In this document: positions 8,084 to 15,755 of the stretch, in pieces
Layout of the letters: every line of letters starts with the position of its first letter
Position numbering within the stretch: position 1 is the first letter of the stretch
Source of the DNA: Cellulomonas humilata
GTDB lineage: Bacteria > Actinomycetota > Actinomycetes > Actinomycetales > Cellulomonadaceae
Reading direction: 5' to 3'
DNA: 64,000 bases
NCBI RefSeq assembly: GCF_013359775.1
Contig: NZ_JABMCI010000071.1
Span: 186,001-250,000 of the forward strand
Position numbers and translations under genes: made by a program
The notes under the pieces: model-generated
The model's database searches: none
Told to the model about the DNA's origin: nothing
The model's input: the letters and a program-made list of their open reading frames with translations, nothing else

Positions 8084-8230
8084 CGTGCGTCCCTTCGTAC
8101 CCGCCTGGCGGGCGCTGCGTCGTTGTCGGGCACGAGCCGATCGCTCGTGCAGGACCAGGTCGTCACCCGGGGCACCCCACACGCAGGAGGGTTGCCACCC
8201 AGCGAGCCGGGGCTTGTCGCTGGAATTCAT

Positions 8231-8243
8231 GACCTAACAGGTC
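8231..8243. promoter_or_regulatory. Palindromic operator at the predicted start point of the left operon
   Basis: GACCT-AAC-AGGTC is a 13-base palindrome with 5-base arms. It lies just downstream of the predicted -10 box (8247-8252), over the expected transcription start near 8240. A repressor bound here would block initiation. No regulator gene lies next to it, so the protein is unknown. Confidence 0.45.
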
Positions 8244-8246
8244 GGG

Positions 8247-8275
8247 AAAGTAGGCATAAGACGAAGGCGTGTCAA
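8247..8275 (-). promoter_or_regulatory. Sigma-A-type promoter of the left sulfur operon
   Basis: On the minus strand the sequence is a perfect TTGACA (-35, at 8275-8270), a 17-base spacer, then TACTTT (-10, at 8252-8247). The predicted start is near 8240, which leaves about 380 untranslated or leader bases before the first monooxygenase start at 7860. This spacing and consensus are unusually good for the region. Confidence 0.65.
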
Positions 8276-8363
8276 CGATCCGCGCCGAAAGTCCAGATGG
8301 TGGGATGGATTCGTCCAGTGCGACGATGGGCATCCTGACGGGAACGAGGAAGGACGCGCGCGG

Positions 8364-8855
8364 ATGGGTTCGACGACCACCGACGTCACGATCGACACCG
8401 ACGACCCGACCCGCCCGGACGTCCTCGCCCTGCTCGGGGAGCATCTCGCGGACATGCATGCCACCTCGCCGGCCGAGTCGGTGCACGCCCTCGACCCGAC
8501 GGCGCTCGCGGCCCCCGGCATCACCTTCTGGACCGCCCGCGCGGCCGACGGCACCCTGCTCGGCTGCGCGGCCCTCAAGCAGCTCGGACCCACGGATGGC
8601 GAGCTCAAGTCCATGCGGTCCGCCACCGCGGCGCGCGGCCGAGGCGTCGGTTCGGCGCTGCTCGCGCACGTCCTGGACGCGGCGGCGGAGCGCGGCCTGC
8701 GGACCGTGCACCTCGAGACCGGGACGCAGGAGTACTTCGCACCCGCGCGCCGTCTCTATGAACGCGCCGGGTTCGTCGCCTGCCCGCCGTTCGCCGACTA
8801 CGCGCTCGACCCGCACAGCGCGTTCTACCGGCTCACGCTCGACGGGCATCGCTGA
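8364..8855 (+). CDS. GNAT-family N-acetyltransferase
   Basis: This 163-residue acetyltransferase is transcribed away from the left operon. The acetyl-CoA loop ATAARGRGVGSALLAHVLDA is at about residues 90-110, followed by LRTVHLETGT and the ARRLYERAGFV motif near the end; this is the usual YafP/PhnO-like GNAT layout. ATG at 8364 has a purine-rich GAGGAAGGA about 8 bases upstream. It sits between two Cys-rich leader regions, so a role in sulfur amino-acid acetylation is possible, but the fold is common in resistance and stress genes too. An inverted repeat follows its stop codon. Confidence 0.85.
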   Translation: MGSTTTDVTIDTDDPTRPDVLALLGEHLADMHATSPAESVHALDPTALAAPGITFWTARAADGTLLGCAALKQLGPTDGELKSMRSATAARGRGVGSALLAHVLDAAAERGLRTVHLETGTQEYFAPARRLYERAGFVACPPFADYALDPHSAFYRLTLDGHR

Positions 8856-8857
8856 AA

Positions 8858-8897
8858 CGTCTCGTATTCCGACCTGCCGTGTCCAGAATAAGAGACG
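8858..8897. repeat. Imperfect inverted repeat after the GNAT gene
   Basis: CGTCTCGTATTC (8858-8869) and GAATAAGAGACG (8886-8897) form 12-base arms with one mismatch around a 16-base loop. It begins three bases after the GNAT stop codon and lies about 40 bases before the second Cys-rich leader ORF. It could end the GNAT transcript or be a regulator binding site for the sulfonate operon. There is no T-run and the arms are AT-richer than the surroundings, which I read as slightly favouring an operator. Confidence 0.45.
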
Positions 8898-8936
8898 GCC
8901 CTGTTCCCACGGCCGCGAGGCGGTCATTCTCGTCCC

Positions 8937-9017
8937 ATGCAGACCCGCCGCGCCGCCTCGACGTGCTGTCACGTCGTCATGGCTTCCGCGCGCCCCTGCT
9001 GTCCGCGGAACGTCTGA
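8937..9017 (+). CDS. Cys-pair leader peptide of the sulfonate transporter operon (26 aa)
   Basis: This short ORF starts at ATG 8937 and stops at 9015-9017, about 225 bases before the sulfonate-binding protein. It contains Thr-Cys-Cys-His at residues 9-12 and Ala-Arg-Pro-Cys-Cys-Pro-Arg at residues 18-24. Both Cys pairs are encoded TGC TGT (8964-8969 and 8997-9002), the same hexamer as in the divergent leader. The nearest purine-rich stretch (GAGG) is 16 bases upstream, and a weak -10-like CATTCT (8925-8930) ends six bases before the ATG, so translation could be leaderless. A role as cysteine-responsive attenuator is inferred. Confidence 0.55.
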   Translation: MQTRRAASTCCHVVMASARPCCPRNV

Positions 9018-9187
9018 ACGCGGCCCCCGTCCTCGGCCGAGCGTTCGACGCCCGGCCCCGTCGATGTGCGACGGCCCACGGCGTGACGCGCGTGCCACCA
9101 CCCCCGTCCCCCGCGGAGGAAACGCCCTCATGGCGTCCACCCAGATCTTTGTCGCCCGGCCCTCGCGGACCGAGCCGGCGCCGCGAT

Positions 9188-9202
9188 GTCGTCCATGACG
9201 AC
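9188..9202 (+). other. Hairpin before the sulfonate-binding protein gene
   Basis: GTCGTC-CAT-GACGAC is a perfect 6-bp stem with a three-base loop, about 40 bases before the ATG at 9242. A second stem, CCGTCG-N5-CGACGG, is at 9058-9074. These are the only clear structures in the 224-base stretch between the Cys-rich leader ORF and the transporter genes and may be part of an attenuator or of ribosome-site control. Confidence 0.3.
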
Positions 9203-9241
9203 CGCCCGCCCCGCACCCTCCGCGACCCCCAAGGACCTGAC

Positions 9242-10366
9242 ATGACCGCCCGTCCCGCACGCCGCACCGCCTCCGCCCTCCGCGTCCTGCTCGCCGCCGG
9301 ACTCGCCGCCTCGCTGGCAGCCTGCTCCTCGTCCGCGGCCGACGACACGACCGCCGACGCCGGCACCGACCCGTCCGCCGCTCCGACCGCCGGCGCCGAG
9401 GCTCCCGAGCTGCGGCTCGGCTACTTCGCCAACCTCACGCACGCCGTGGCCCTCGTGGGCGTCGACGACGGCACCTACCAGGAGGCCCTCGGCGACACGA
9501 CGCTCACCACCTCGATCTTCAACGCCGGCCCGGCCGCAGTCGAGGCGCTCTTCGGTGGGGCCATCGACGCCACGTTCATCGGTCCGAACCCGGCCATCAA
9601 CGCGTTCGCGAAGTCGAACGGCGAGGCGATCCGGATCGTCTCCGGTGCCACGTCGGGCGGTGCGCAGCTGGTGGTCCGCGACGGCATCGACTCCGCCGAC
9701 GACCTCGTCGGCACCACCCTCGCCACGCCCCAGCTGGGCAACACCCAGGACGTCGCGCTGCGCGCCTGGCTCGCCGACGAGGGCCTGAAGACCTCGCTCA
9801 CCGGCGGCGAGAGCGACGTGACGATCGCGCCGCAGGAGAACTCGCAGACGCTCGACCTGTTCAAGGCTGGCCAGCTGGACGGCGCGTGGCTGCCCGAGCC
9901 GTGGGCGTCCCGCCTCGTCGTCGACGCCGGCGCGCACGTCCTGCTGGACGAGAAGGACCTGTGGCCCGACGGCGACTTCGTCACCACGCACCTGATCGTC
10001 GCCACCGAGTACCTCTCGAAGTACCCCGGCACCGTGAAGAAGCTGCTCGAGGCCGAGTACGCGACGTCGGAGTGGATCGCGGCGAACCCCGACGAGGCCA
10101 AGACACTGTCGAACACGGTCATCGAGAAGCTGAGCGGCAAGCCGCTGTCGGCCGAGGTGCTGGACCGCGCCTGGGGGAACCTGCGGATCACGCTCGACCC
10201 GATCGCCTCGAGCCTGCAGACCTCGGCCGACCATGCGGTGGCCGCAGGGACGTCCGACGAGACCGACCTCCAGGGGATCTACGACCTGACCCTGCTCAAC
10301 GAGGTGCTCGCGGAGAACGACCAGGAGCCGGTCGACGACGGCGGCCTCGGGGCGGCGGGCAAGTGA
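9242..10366 (+). CDS. Aliphatic sulfonate/taurine-type ABC transporter substrate-binding lipoprotein
   Basis: This 374-residue SsuA/TauA-type binding protein has a lipobox ending in Leu-Ala-Ala-Cys at about residue 24 and mature sequence beginning with Ser/Ala-rich linker. Typical blocks are LRLGYFANLTHA, AVEALFGGAIDATFIGPNPAI, LVGTTLATPQLGNTQDVALRAWL and DGAWLPEPWASRLV. ATG at 9242 has AAGGAC upstream. The ATPase gene overlaps its stop as GTGA. It should bring sulfonates to the membrane permease for use as a sulfur source, consistent with the upstream Cys-rich leader. Nitrate or taurine are other ligands seen in the wider family. Confidence 0.92.
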   Translation: MTARPARRTASALRVLLAAGLAASLAACSSSAADDTTADAGTDPSAAPTAGAEAPELRLGYFANLTHAVALVGVDDGTYQEALGDTTLTTSIFNAGPAAVEALFGGAIDATFIGPNPAINAFAKSNGEAIRIVSGATSGGAQLVVRDGIDSADDLVGTTLATPQLGNTQDVALRAWLADEGLKTSLTGGESDVTIAPQENSQTLDLFKAGQLDGAWLPEPWASRLVVDAGAHVLLDEKDLWPDGDFVTTHLIVATEYLSKYPGTVKKLLEAEYATSEWIAANPDEAKTLSNTVIEKLSGKPLSAEVLDRAWGNLRITLDPIASSLQTSADHAVAAGTSDETDLQGIYDLTLLNEVLAENDQEPVDDGGLGAAGK

Positions 10367-11154
10367 CGAGCACCGTGACGGCGGTCGGCGGCCAGGGCAC
10401 CACTGCCCCGGCCGCCGTCGCGGCGCGCCTGAGGGGCGTCACGCAGCACTTCGGCGAGGCGTCGCGACCCCCCGTCCTCGACCGCATCGACCTGACCGTC
10501 GCGCCCGGCGAGTTCGTCTGCCTGCTCGGCGCGTCCGGCTGCGGCAAGTCGACGCTGCTCTCCCTGGTTGCCGGCTTGGACAAGCCCGTCTCCGGCACCG
10601 TCGAGGTGCCCGGCGGGCGGCCCGCGCTGATGTTCCAGGAGCCGGCCCTCTACCCGTGGCTGACCGCCGCGGGGAACGTCGAGCTGGCCCTGCGCCTGCG
10701 CGGCATCCCCCGCGCGGAGCGGCGCGAGGAGGCCCAGCGGCTGCTGTCTCTCGTCCGGCTCGACGGAGCCGGCCCCAAGCGGGTGCACGAGCTGTCCGGC
10801 GGGATGCGGCAGCGCGTCGCACTGGCGCGGGCGCTCGCGCAGGAGGGCGACCTGCTCCTCATGGACGAGCCGTTCGCGGCACTCGACGCCATCACCCGCG
10901 ACGTGCTGCACGAGGAGCTCACCCGCATCTGGCGAGAGACGGGTCGTGCGGTCATCTTCGTCACGCACAACGTCCGCGAGGCGGTCCGGCTCGGGCAGCG
11001 GGTCGTCCTGCTCTCGTCGCGTCCGGGACGCGTCGCCCGCGAGTGGTCGGTGGACATCCCCCAGCCGCGCCGCATCGAAGACCCCGACGTGTCCCGGCTC
11101 AGCGCCGAGATCACCGAGGACCTGCGACAGGAGATCGCCCGCCATGGCCACTGA
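10363..11154 (+). CDS. Sulfonate-type ABC transporter ATP-binding protein
   Basis: This 263-residue SsuB/TauB/NrtD-type ATPase has Walker A GASGCGKST, the short QEPALYPWLTAAGNV segment typical of this subfamily, signature LSGGMRQRVALARAL, Walker B LLMDEPFAALD and H-loop VTHNVREAV. GTG at 10363 is the start, as GTGA overlapping the binding-protein stop. The open frame continues upstream but only as a shadow of the preceding gene. It powers the permease encoded immediately downstream, which overlaps it by 11 bases. Confidence 0.93.
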   Translation: MTSTVTAVGGQGTTAPAAVAARLRGVTQHFGEASRPPVLDRIDLTVAPGEFVCLLGASGCGKSTLLSLVAGLDKPVSGTVEVPGGRPALMFQEPALYPWLTAAGNVELALRLRGIPRAERREEAQRLLSLVRLDGAGPKRVHELSGGMRQRVALARALAQEGDLLLMDEPFAALDAITRDVLHEELTRIWRETGRAVIFVTHNVREAVRLGQRVVLLSSRPGRVAREWSVDIPQPRRIEDPDVSRLSAEITEDLRQEIARHGH

Positions 11155-12043
11155 GACGACGGCACCCCCCACCCGCAGGACGACCGACGACGACCTCGCC
11201 GCCGGGCTCGACGCGCTCGAGACCCCGATCGAGACGGTCCACACCTCCGCGTGGGCAGCCGCGTGGCGGGCGATCTGGCCGGTGCTCGCCGCGCTCGGCG
11301 CGATCCTCGTCGTCTGGCAGGTGGCCTACCAGCTCGAGCTCAAGCCCCCGTACGCGCTGCCCAGCCCCGCGGACACGTGGCAGACGCTCCTCGGCACGAT
11401 CCAGGACGGGTCCGCGTGGCGTGCGGTCACCCTGAGCGTCCAGCGGGCGGCGGTCGGCTTCGCGATGTCGGTCGTCGTCGGCGTGGCGATCGGGGTGTCG
11501 CTGGCCGCCTCCCCGCTGCTGCGCCGCGCGTTCGGCCCGATCATCACCGGACTCCAGTCGCTCCCGTCGGTGGCCTGGGTGCCGGCCGCGATCATCTGGT
11601 TCCAGCTCACCGACGCGACCATGTACGCGGTCATCCTGCTCGGCGCCGTCCCGTCGATCGTCAACGGGCTGCTCGCCGGCACCGACCAGGTGCCGCCGCT
11701 GTACCTGCGCGTCGGCCAGGTGCTCGGCGCCACCGGCTGGACGCGGATCCGCTTCGTGCTCCTGCCGGCCGCGCTGCCCGGGTTCCTCGGGGGGCTCAAG
11801 CAGGGCTGGGCCTTCGCGTGGCGCTCCCTGATGGCCGCCGAGCTCATCGTGCAGACCGGCCTGGGCACCGGGCTGGGTCAGATCCTCGACCTCGGCCGGG
11901 TGACCAGCGACATGTCCTTGGTCATCGCCTCGATCGGGCTCATCTTCCTGGTCGGCATCGTCATCGAGCTCGTGGTCTTCGCGCCGCTCGAACGGCACGT
12001 GCTGCACTCCCGCGGCCTCACCGGTCAGGCGTCATCGCGCTAG
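11144..12043 (+). CDS. Sulfonate-type ABC transporter permease
   Basis: This 299-residue membrane protein of the SsuC/TauC family has about six hydrophobic segments. It shows LPSPADTWQTLLGTI after the first segment, SLPSVAWVPAAIIWF in the middle, the EAA loop QVLGATGWTRIRFVLLPAALPGFLGGLKQGWAFAWRSLMAAEL split over about residues 185-225 and GLGTGLGQILDLG. ATG at 11144 lies inside the ATPase gene. Its stop codon touches the stop of the convergent hydrolase gene with no base between. The operon lacks ssuD/ssuE; the LLM monooxygenases of the divergent operon could supply that activity. Confidence 0.93.
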   Translation: MATETTAPPTRRTTDDDLAAGLDALETPIETVHTSAWAAAWRAIWPVLAALGAILVVWQVAYQLELKPPYALPSPADTWQTLLGTIQDGSAWRAVTLSVQRAAVGFAMSVVVGVAIGVSLAASPLLRRAFGPIITGLQSLPSVAWVPAAIIWFQLTDATMYAVILLGAVPSIVNGLLAGTDQVPPLYLRVGQVLGATGWTRIRFVLLPAALPGFLGGLKQGWAFAWRSLMAAELIVQTGLGTGLGQILDLGRVTSDMSLVIASIGLIFLVGIVIELVVFAPLERHVLHSRGLTGQASSR

Positions 12044-13177
12044 TCAGCCGTCCGCGCGGCTCGGGAAGCACATGTCGCACCAGTGGTAGCCGGCGGGTCG
12101 GGCGCCCACCGGCCACCGGTTGCGGGCGGCGATCTTGGACACCCACGCGCACGGGTGGTCCAGCGAGTGGGTCTCGCGGGTGCGGCGGTTGGCCAGCAGC
12201 CGCTCGCTGTCGGACGACACCGTCACGCCGCACTCCGGGTGGCTGCCCAGCCGGTGGAAGCCGCCGAGGAAGCCGCCGGCGAAGAACTCCTGCTCCGGCG
12301 TGAGGTCGAGGTCGGGGGGCACCAGGGACGACGGCACCTCGACGGCGAGGTTCGTCGCGAGCTCCGGCGGGAGGTAGCGGGCGAAGAACATGGTCACCAG
12401 GTCCGCCGTCGCGGCGGCGATCTCCGAGCACGAGCCGCTCCCCGGACGGCACGGGAGGTCGATCTGGGCGCTCAGGTAGTCCCAGTGCTCGCCCTCGTCG
12501 AACACGACCCGGTGCCGCGGCCGGTGCATCGCCTGCCACTGCGCCTCCGTCAGCTGGCTGAACAGGTCGAAGCTGAGGCCCCACATCAGCAGCGTCGGCA
12601 GGTCGAGCAACGGCAGCGGGAACGGCTCGGCCCCGAACCAGTCCTGCCACCCGCCGCTCAGCCCGGCGTAGGCGCTCACCGGGCGGCCGACCGCGAAGCG
12701 GGCACCCAGCATCGCTCCGAAGCTGTGCCCGATGACGCCGGTGGCCGGCGGCGGCAGGAGCACGTCAGCGTGCTCCCACCCGGAGCGTGCCCAGGTCAGC
12801 ACCGCGTCGAGCGTCGCCTCGTCCGGGTGCCCCGGCACGGACGGGTTGTTGCCGCCCGCGTTGCCCGCCAGCCGCGGCACGACGACCACGTAGCCGCTGC
12901 GCGCCAGGAACGCCGGGATGAGGAACCAGCGCAGGTAGTGGTCGGTGTCCTGCTGGCAGTGCCCGTGCGCGAACAGGATCAGCGGGTACCGGCCGCACCC
13001 CTCGAGCAGCGGCGCCGACTCGACCGCGCCGTCGAGGCTCGGGAAGAAGATCCGCAGGTCCACCGGCGCACCGTCCGCGGGCCCGAGCGAGCGGACTCCC
13101 CAGAACACGGGCGCGAGCGCCTGAGGCTGCCACCCGATCGGGCAGCTGGCCGGCGGTGGCACGGGACTGTCGACCAC
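12044..13177 (-). CDS. Alpha/beta-hydrolase-fold protein
   Basis: This 377-residue predicted hydrolase lacks a clear signal peptide. It has an oxyanion-type LILFAHGHCQQDTDHYLRWF segment, the nucleophile elbow GHSFGA near the middle, an acidic residue in the MWGLSFD region and a late His in DEGEHWDY, matching a Ser-Asp-His triad. Cys residues are numerous (for example PCRPGSGSCSE and HWCDMCFPS at the C-terminus), which is unusual for a cytosolic hydrolase. Substrate cannot be named; platelet-activating-factor acetylhydrolase-like and cutinase-like enzymes share this layout. It is convergent with the sulfonate transporter. Confidence 0.75.
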   Translation of the reverse strand: MVDSPVPPPASCPIGWQPQALAPVFWGVRSLGPADGAPVDLRIFFPSLDGAVESAPLLEGCGRYPLILFAHGHCQQDTDHYLRWFLIPAFLARSGYVVVVPRLAGNAGGNNPSVPGHPDEATLDAVLTWARSGWEHADVLLPPPATGVIGHSFGAMLGARFAVGRPVSAYAGLSGGWQDWFGAEPFPLPLLDLPTLLMWGLSFDLFSQLTEAQWQAMHRPRHRVVFDEGEHWDYLSAQIDLPCRPGSGSCSEIAAATADLVTMFFARYLPPELATNLAVEVPSSLVPPDLDLTPEQEFFAGGFLGGFHRLGSHPECGVTVSSDSERLLANRRTRETHSLDHPCAWVSKIAARNRWPVGARPAGYHWCDMCFPSRADG

Positions 13178-13236
13178 CCGCTCAGTGTCCTGCCACGGCA
13201 GAGCCGAGCGGAAGGGCGGCCTCCGACGCGCAGACG

Positions 13237-13425
13237 TCAGTCGGGCGGCTCGATCGAACCGAGGTCGCCGGGGGCGATGCTGTCGGGGGTGTCCCGCGGT
13301 GCCTGGATGTCGGGCGTCTCGGGCACGTCCGGGGGCATCGGGTCGTCGACCGGGTCATCGCTCGGCACGTCAGTGAAGTTCGGCTCGTCCGGCACCTGGC
13401 CGGGGTCGGGGATCGGGTTGCTCAT
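13237..13425 (-). CDS. Small acidic Pro/Asp-rich hypothetical protein
   Basis: This 62-residue protein starts at ATG 13425 with GGAGGT nine bases upstream, a convincing ribosome site. The sequence is almost entirely Asp, Pro, Glu, Ser and Thr (for example DVPSDDPVDDPMPPDVPETPD), with no membrane segment, and is likely disordered. It is 20 bases downstream of another small gene on the same strand. I do not recognise a family and give no function. Confidence 0.6.
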   Translation of the reverse strand: MSNPIPDPGQVPDEPNFTDVPSDDPVDDPMPPDVPETPDIQAPRDTPDSIAPGDLGSIEPPD

Positions 13426-13444
13426 CGCACACACCTCCAGCTGG

Positions 13445-13627
13445 TCAGGACAAGATCGAACGGGCCCGACGGGCCGTCCCCTCGATCACGTGCAGGCCCC
13501 GCGAGCCGAAGGTGGGGCCGTTCTGCTCGAGGCGCTCCGCGAACCGACGTGCCAGTGACGCGATCACCGGCAGCAGGATGGCGGCGACGAGGAAGAGACG
13601 GACGCGCTTGAACAGGAATGCCCACAT
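13445..13627 (-). CDS. Small membrane-associated hypothetical protein
   Basis: This 60-residue protein starts at ATG 13627 with GGAGGTCACC directly upstream. An N-terminal hydrophobic segment (FLVAAILLPVIASLA, residues 12-26), flanked by Arg and Lys, looks like one membrane anchor, followed by a basic soluble tail. It lies between the SDR gene and the small acidic protein gene, all on the same strand, so these may form a small stress operon. Function unknown. Confidence 0.65.
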   Translation of the reverse strand: MWAFLFKRVRLFLVAAILLPVIASLARRFAERLEQNGPTFGSRGLHVIEGTARRARSILS

Positions 13628-13666
13628 GGTGACCTCCGGTCATCGGGGTGGAGTGCGGACCGTGCC

Positions 13667-14530
13667 TCAGAAGACGGGCTTGCCGCCCGTGACACCGAGG
13701 ACGGTCCCGGACACGTACGACGCGGTCGAGTCGGCGGCGAGGAACACGAACGCAGGCGCGACCTCGGCGGGCTGGCCGGCACGCCCCAGCGGGGCGTCCG
13801 CCCCGAACTTCTCGATCTTCTCCGGAAACTGGGTCGCCGGCTGCAGCGGGGTCCAGATCGGGCCTGGCGCCACCGCGTTCACCCGGATCCCGCGCGAGCC
13901 CACCTCGGCAGCCAGGTTGACCGTGAAGTTGTTGATCGCGGCCTTCGTCGACGCGTAGTCCAGCAGCGTCTCCGACGGCTGGTAGGCCTGGATGGAGGAG
14001 TTGTTGAGGATCACGCCGCCCTCCCCCAGGTGCTCCAGCGCGGTCTGGGTGACCCAGAACAGCGCGTAGAGGTTCGTCTTGAACGTGCGGTCCAGGTCGT
14101 CCGAGGTGATGTCGGCGATCGACTCCCGCCGCGCCATCTGGAACCCCGCGTTGTTCACCAGGATGTCGAGACCACCGAGCCCGGCCACCGCCGTCGCGAC
14201 GGCCCCCCGCGCGGACGCCTCGTCGGTCAGGTCCGTGGGGATGAGCACGCACGTCCGGCCGGCTTGCTCGACCCACCGCTTGGTCTCGTCGGCGTCCTCC
14301 TGCTCCTGCGGCAGATGGACGACGGCGACGTCAGCACCCTCGCGGGCGTAGGCGATGGCGACCGCGCGGCCGATGCCGGAGTCGCCGCCGGTGATGAGCG
14401 CGCGGCGCCCGGTCAGCAGGCCGTGGCCTTCGTAGCTCGACTCCCCGTGGTCGGGGGTCGGGCTCATCGGTGCGGTGAGCCCTGGGGGCTCTTGCTGCTG
14501 CGCGGGGAACTGCTGGTCCTGCTGGCTCAC
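13667..14530 (-). CDS. SDR family oxidoreductase
   Basis: This 287-residue classical short-chain dehydrogenase resembles Bacillus YhxC/general-stress-protein-39-type SDRs. The cofactor motif TGGDSGIGRA, the NNAG motif (DILVNNAGFQ), the catalytic Ser in NNSSIQAYQ and the Tyr-Lys pair in DYASTKAA are all present, with PGPIWTPLQP near the end. A Gln-rich, Pro-rich leader of about 35 residues precedes the domain, as usual in this subgroup. GTG at 14530 is chosen because AGGAG lies six bases upstream; a longer frame exists but lacks such a site. It probably reduces or oxidises a small carbonyl compound with NAD(P). Confidence 0.88.
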   Translation of the reverse strand: MSQQDQQFPAQQQEPPGLTAPMSPTPDHGESSYEGHGLLTGRRALITGGDSGIGRAVAIAYAREGADVAVVHLPQEQEDADETKRWVEQAGRTCVLIPTDLTDEASARGAVATAVAGLGGLDILVNNAGFQMARRESIADITSDDLDRTFKTNLYALFWVTQTALEHLGEGGVILNNSSIQAYQPSETLLDYASTKAAINNFTVNLAAEVGSRGIRVNAVAPGPIWTPLQPATQFPEKIEKFGADAPLGRAGQPAEVAPAFVFLAADSTASYVSGTVLGVTGGKPVF

Positions 14531-14622
14531 GTCTGCTCCTGCGGGTGGCTCGCCGCGTGCGCCGGCTGCTTCGGCCACGCACCATCGTCATCCAGGGTCG
14601 GGGTGCGTGCACCCCGGGAACG

Positions 14623-14656
14623 CGAGAGCGGCCCGCCGGACGGCGGGCCGCTCTCG
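14623..14656 (-). terminator. Strong terminator after the GlsB/YeaQ gene
   Basis: A perfect 16-base inverted repeat (CGAGAGCGGCCCGCCG at 14623-14638 and its complement at 14641-14656) with a two-base loop begins 10 bases after the minus-strand stop codon at 14667. This is the strongest hairpin in its neighbourhood and also insulates the SDR gene downstream. Confidence 0.8.
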
Positions 14657-14666
14657 TGCGGCTGCG

Positions 14667-14930
14667 TCAGCGGCGACGGCCCGAGCCGGCGACGATCGCC
14701 ACGCCGATCGCCGCGAGGACGACCTGGAACAGCAGCTCGATCCAGTCGATGCCGTCCGTCGTCTGCACCCCGACCAGGCCGGCCAGCCAGGTACCCAGGA
14801 GCGCTGCGACGATGCCGACGATGATGGTCACCAGGATCGAGATGTTCTGCTTGCCGCGCACGAGCAGCCGGCCGAGCACGCCGATGATGGCGCCGATGAT
14901 GATCGCGGAGATGATGCCTGCGGGGGTCAT
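14667..14930 (-). CDS. GlsB/YeaQ/YmgE family stress-response membrane protein
   Basis: This 87-residue membrane protein has three hydrophobic segments with Gly-rich packing (IISAIIIGAIIGVLGRLL, ILVTIIVGIVAALLGTWLAG, LLFQVVLAAIGVAIV). This matches the transglycosylase-associated-protein family known from stress regulons. ATG at 14930 has GAGGAG eight bases upstream. It is a single-gene unit ended by the hairpin at 14623-14656. Its exact role is unknown in most bacteria. Confidence 0.88.
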   Translation of the reverse strand: MTPAGIISAIIIGAIIGVLGRLLVRGKQNISILVTIIVGIVAALLGTWLAGLVGVQTTDGIDWIELLFQVVLAAIGVAIVAGSGRRR

Positions 14931-15026
14931 GGTGAACTCCTCGGTGTGTTGGGTCGTCAGGTAGGGCGACGAGTGAATCTAGGGTCATTTCGCCCGGTAC
15001 GCGCGCTGAAACGAAAGGCACCCGGC

Positions 15027-15755
15027 GTGAGCATCCGCATCGGCACCTCCGGCTGGTCGTACGACCACTGGGAGGACGTGCTGTACCCGCCGGGCCTGCC
15101 GTCGTGGGAGCGCTTGGGCCGCTACGTGCGGGAGTTCGACACCGTCGAGCTCAACGCCAGCTTCTACCGCTGGCCGCGGGACACGACGTTCGCCGGCTGG
15201 CGGCGTCGGCTCCCCGACGGGTTCGGGATGTCGGTGAAGGCGTCGCGCGGGCTCACCCACGCCAAGCGGCTGTACGCGCCCGAGGGCTGGTCCGAGCGCA
15301 TGGCGCGCTCGTGGCACCAGCTGGGCGACCGTCGCGAGGTGCTGCTCGTGCAGCTGCGGCCCGACCACCCGCGCGACGACGCCCGGCTGGACTGGTTCCT
15401 GGGCTCGGTGCCGGACTGGGTGCGGGTGGCCGTCGAGCTGCGGCACCCGTCCTGGCAGCACGACGACGTGTTCGCCCTGCTGGAGCGGCACCACGCCGCC
15501 TCCGTCGTGATGAGCGGCGCCCACCTGCCGTGCGTGCTGCGCGCGACCGCCCGGACGGTCTACGTCCGCCTGCACGGGCCCGATCACGAGCACCTCTACG
15601 GCGGGTCCTACTCGGACGACGACCTGCGCTGGTGGGCCGACCGGGTCCGCGAGTGGTCCGCCGCAGGGCACGACGTCCTCGTCTACTTCAACAACGACGG
15701 AGGCGGGCACGCGGTGCACAATGCCCGGACGCTGCGCTGGATCCTCGGCGTCTGA
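15027..15755 (+). CDS. DUF72 domain-containing protein
   Basis: This 242-residue DUF72 (YecE-like) TIM-barrel-type protein starts with IRIGTSGWSYDHWEDVLYP and has FDTVELNASFYRWP, FGMSVKASRGLTHAKRL, VAVELRHPSW, VYVRLHG and VYFNNDGGGHAVHNARTL in family order. GTG at 15027 is chosen, with AAAGG about 10 bases upstream; the open frame extending further left has no such start. The biochemical function of DUF72 proteins is not settled. It stands alone between a divergent stress gene and a small acidic protein gene. Confidence 0.9.
   Translation: MSIRIGTSGWSYDHWEDVLYPPGLPSWERLGRYVREFDTVELNASFYRWPRDTTFAGWRRRLPDGFGMSVKASRGLTHAKRLYAPEGWSERMARSWHQLGDRREVLLVQLRPDHPRDDARLDWFLGSVPDWVRVAVELRHPSWQHDDVFALLERHHAASVVMSGAHLPCVLRATARTVYVRLHGPDHEHLYGGSYSDDDLRWWADRVREWSAAGHDVLVYFNNDGGGHAVHNARTLRWILGV

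Noticed and set aside
8009..8230. Extended 73-residue version of the left leader ORF from ATG 8230
   Set aside because: It lies only about 10 bases after the predicted transcript start with no good ribosome site, whereas ATG 8083 has AAGGGA at proper distance. It is not excluded.
14931..15026. SigB-like promoter (GTTT with GGG) before the GlsB/YeaQ gene
   Set aside because: A GTTT-N13-GGGCG pattern can be drawn but the spacing and -10 sequence do not match well enough.
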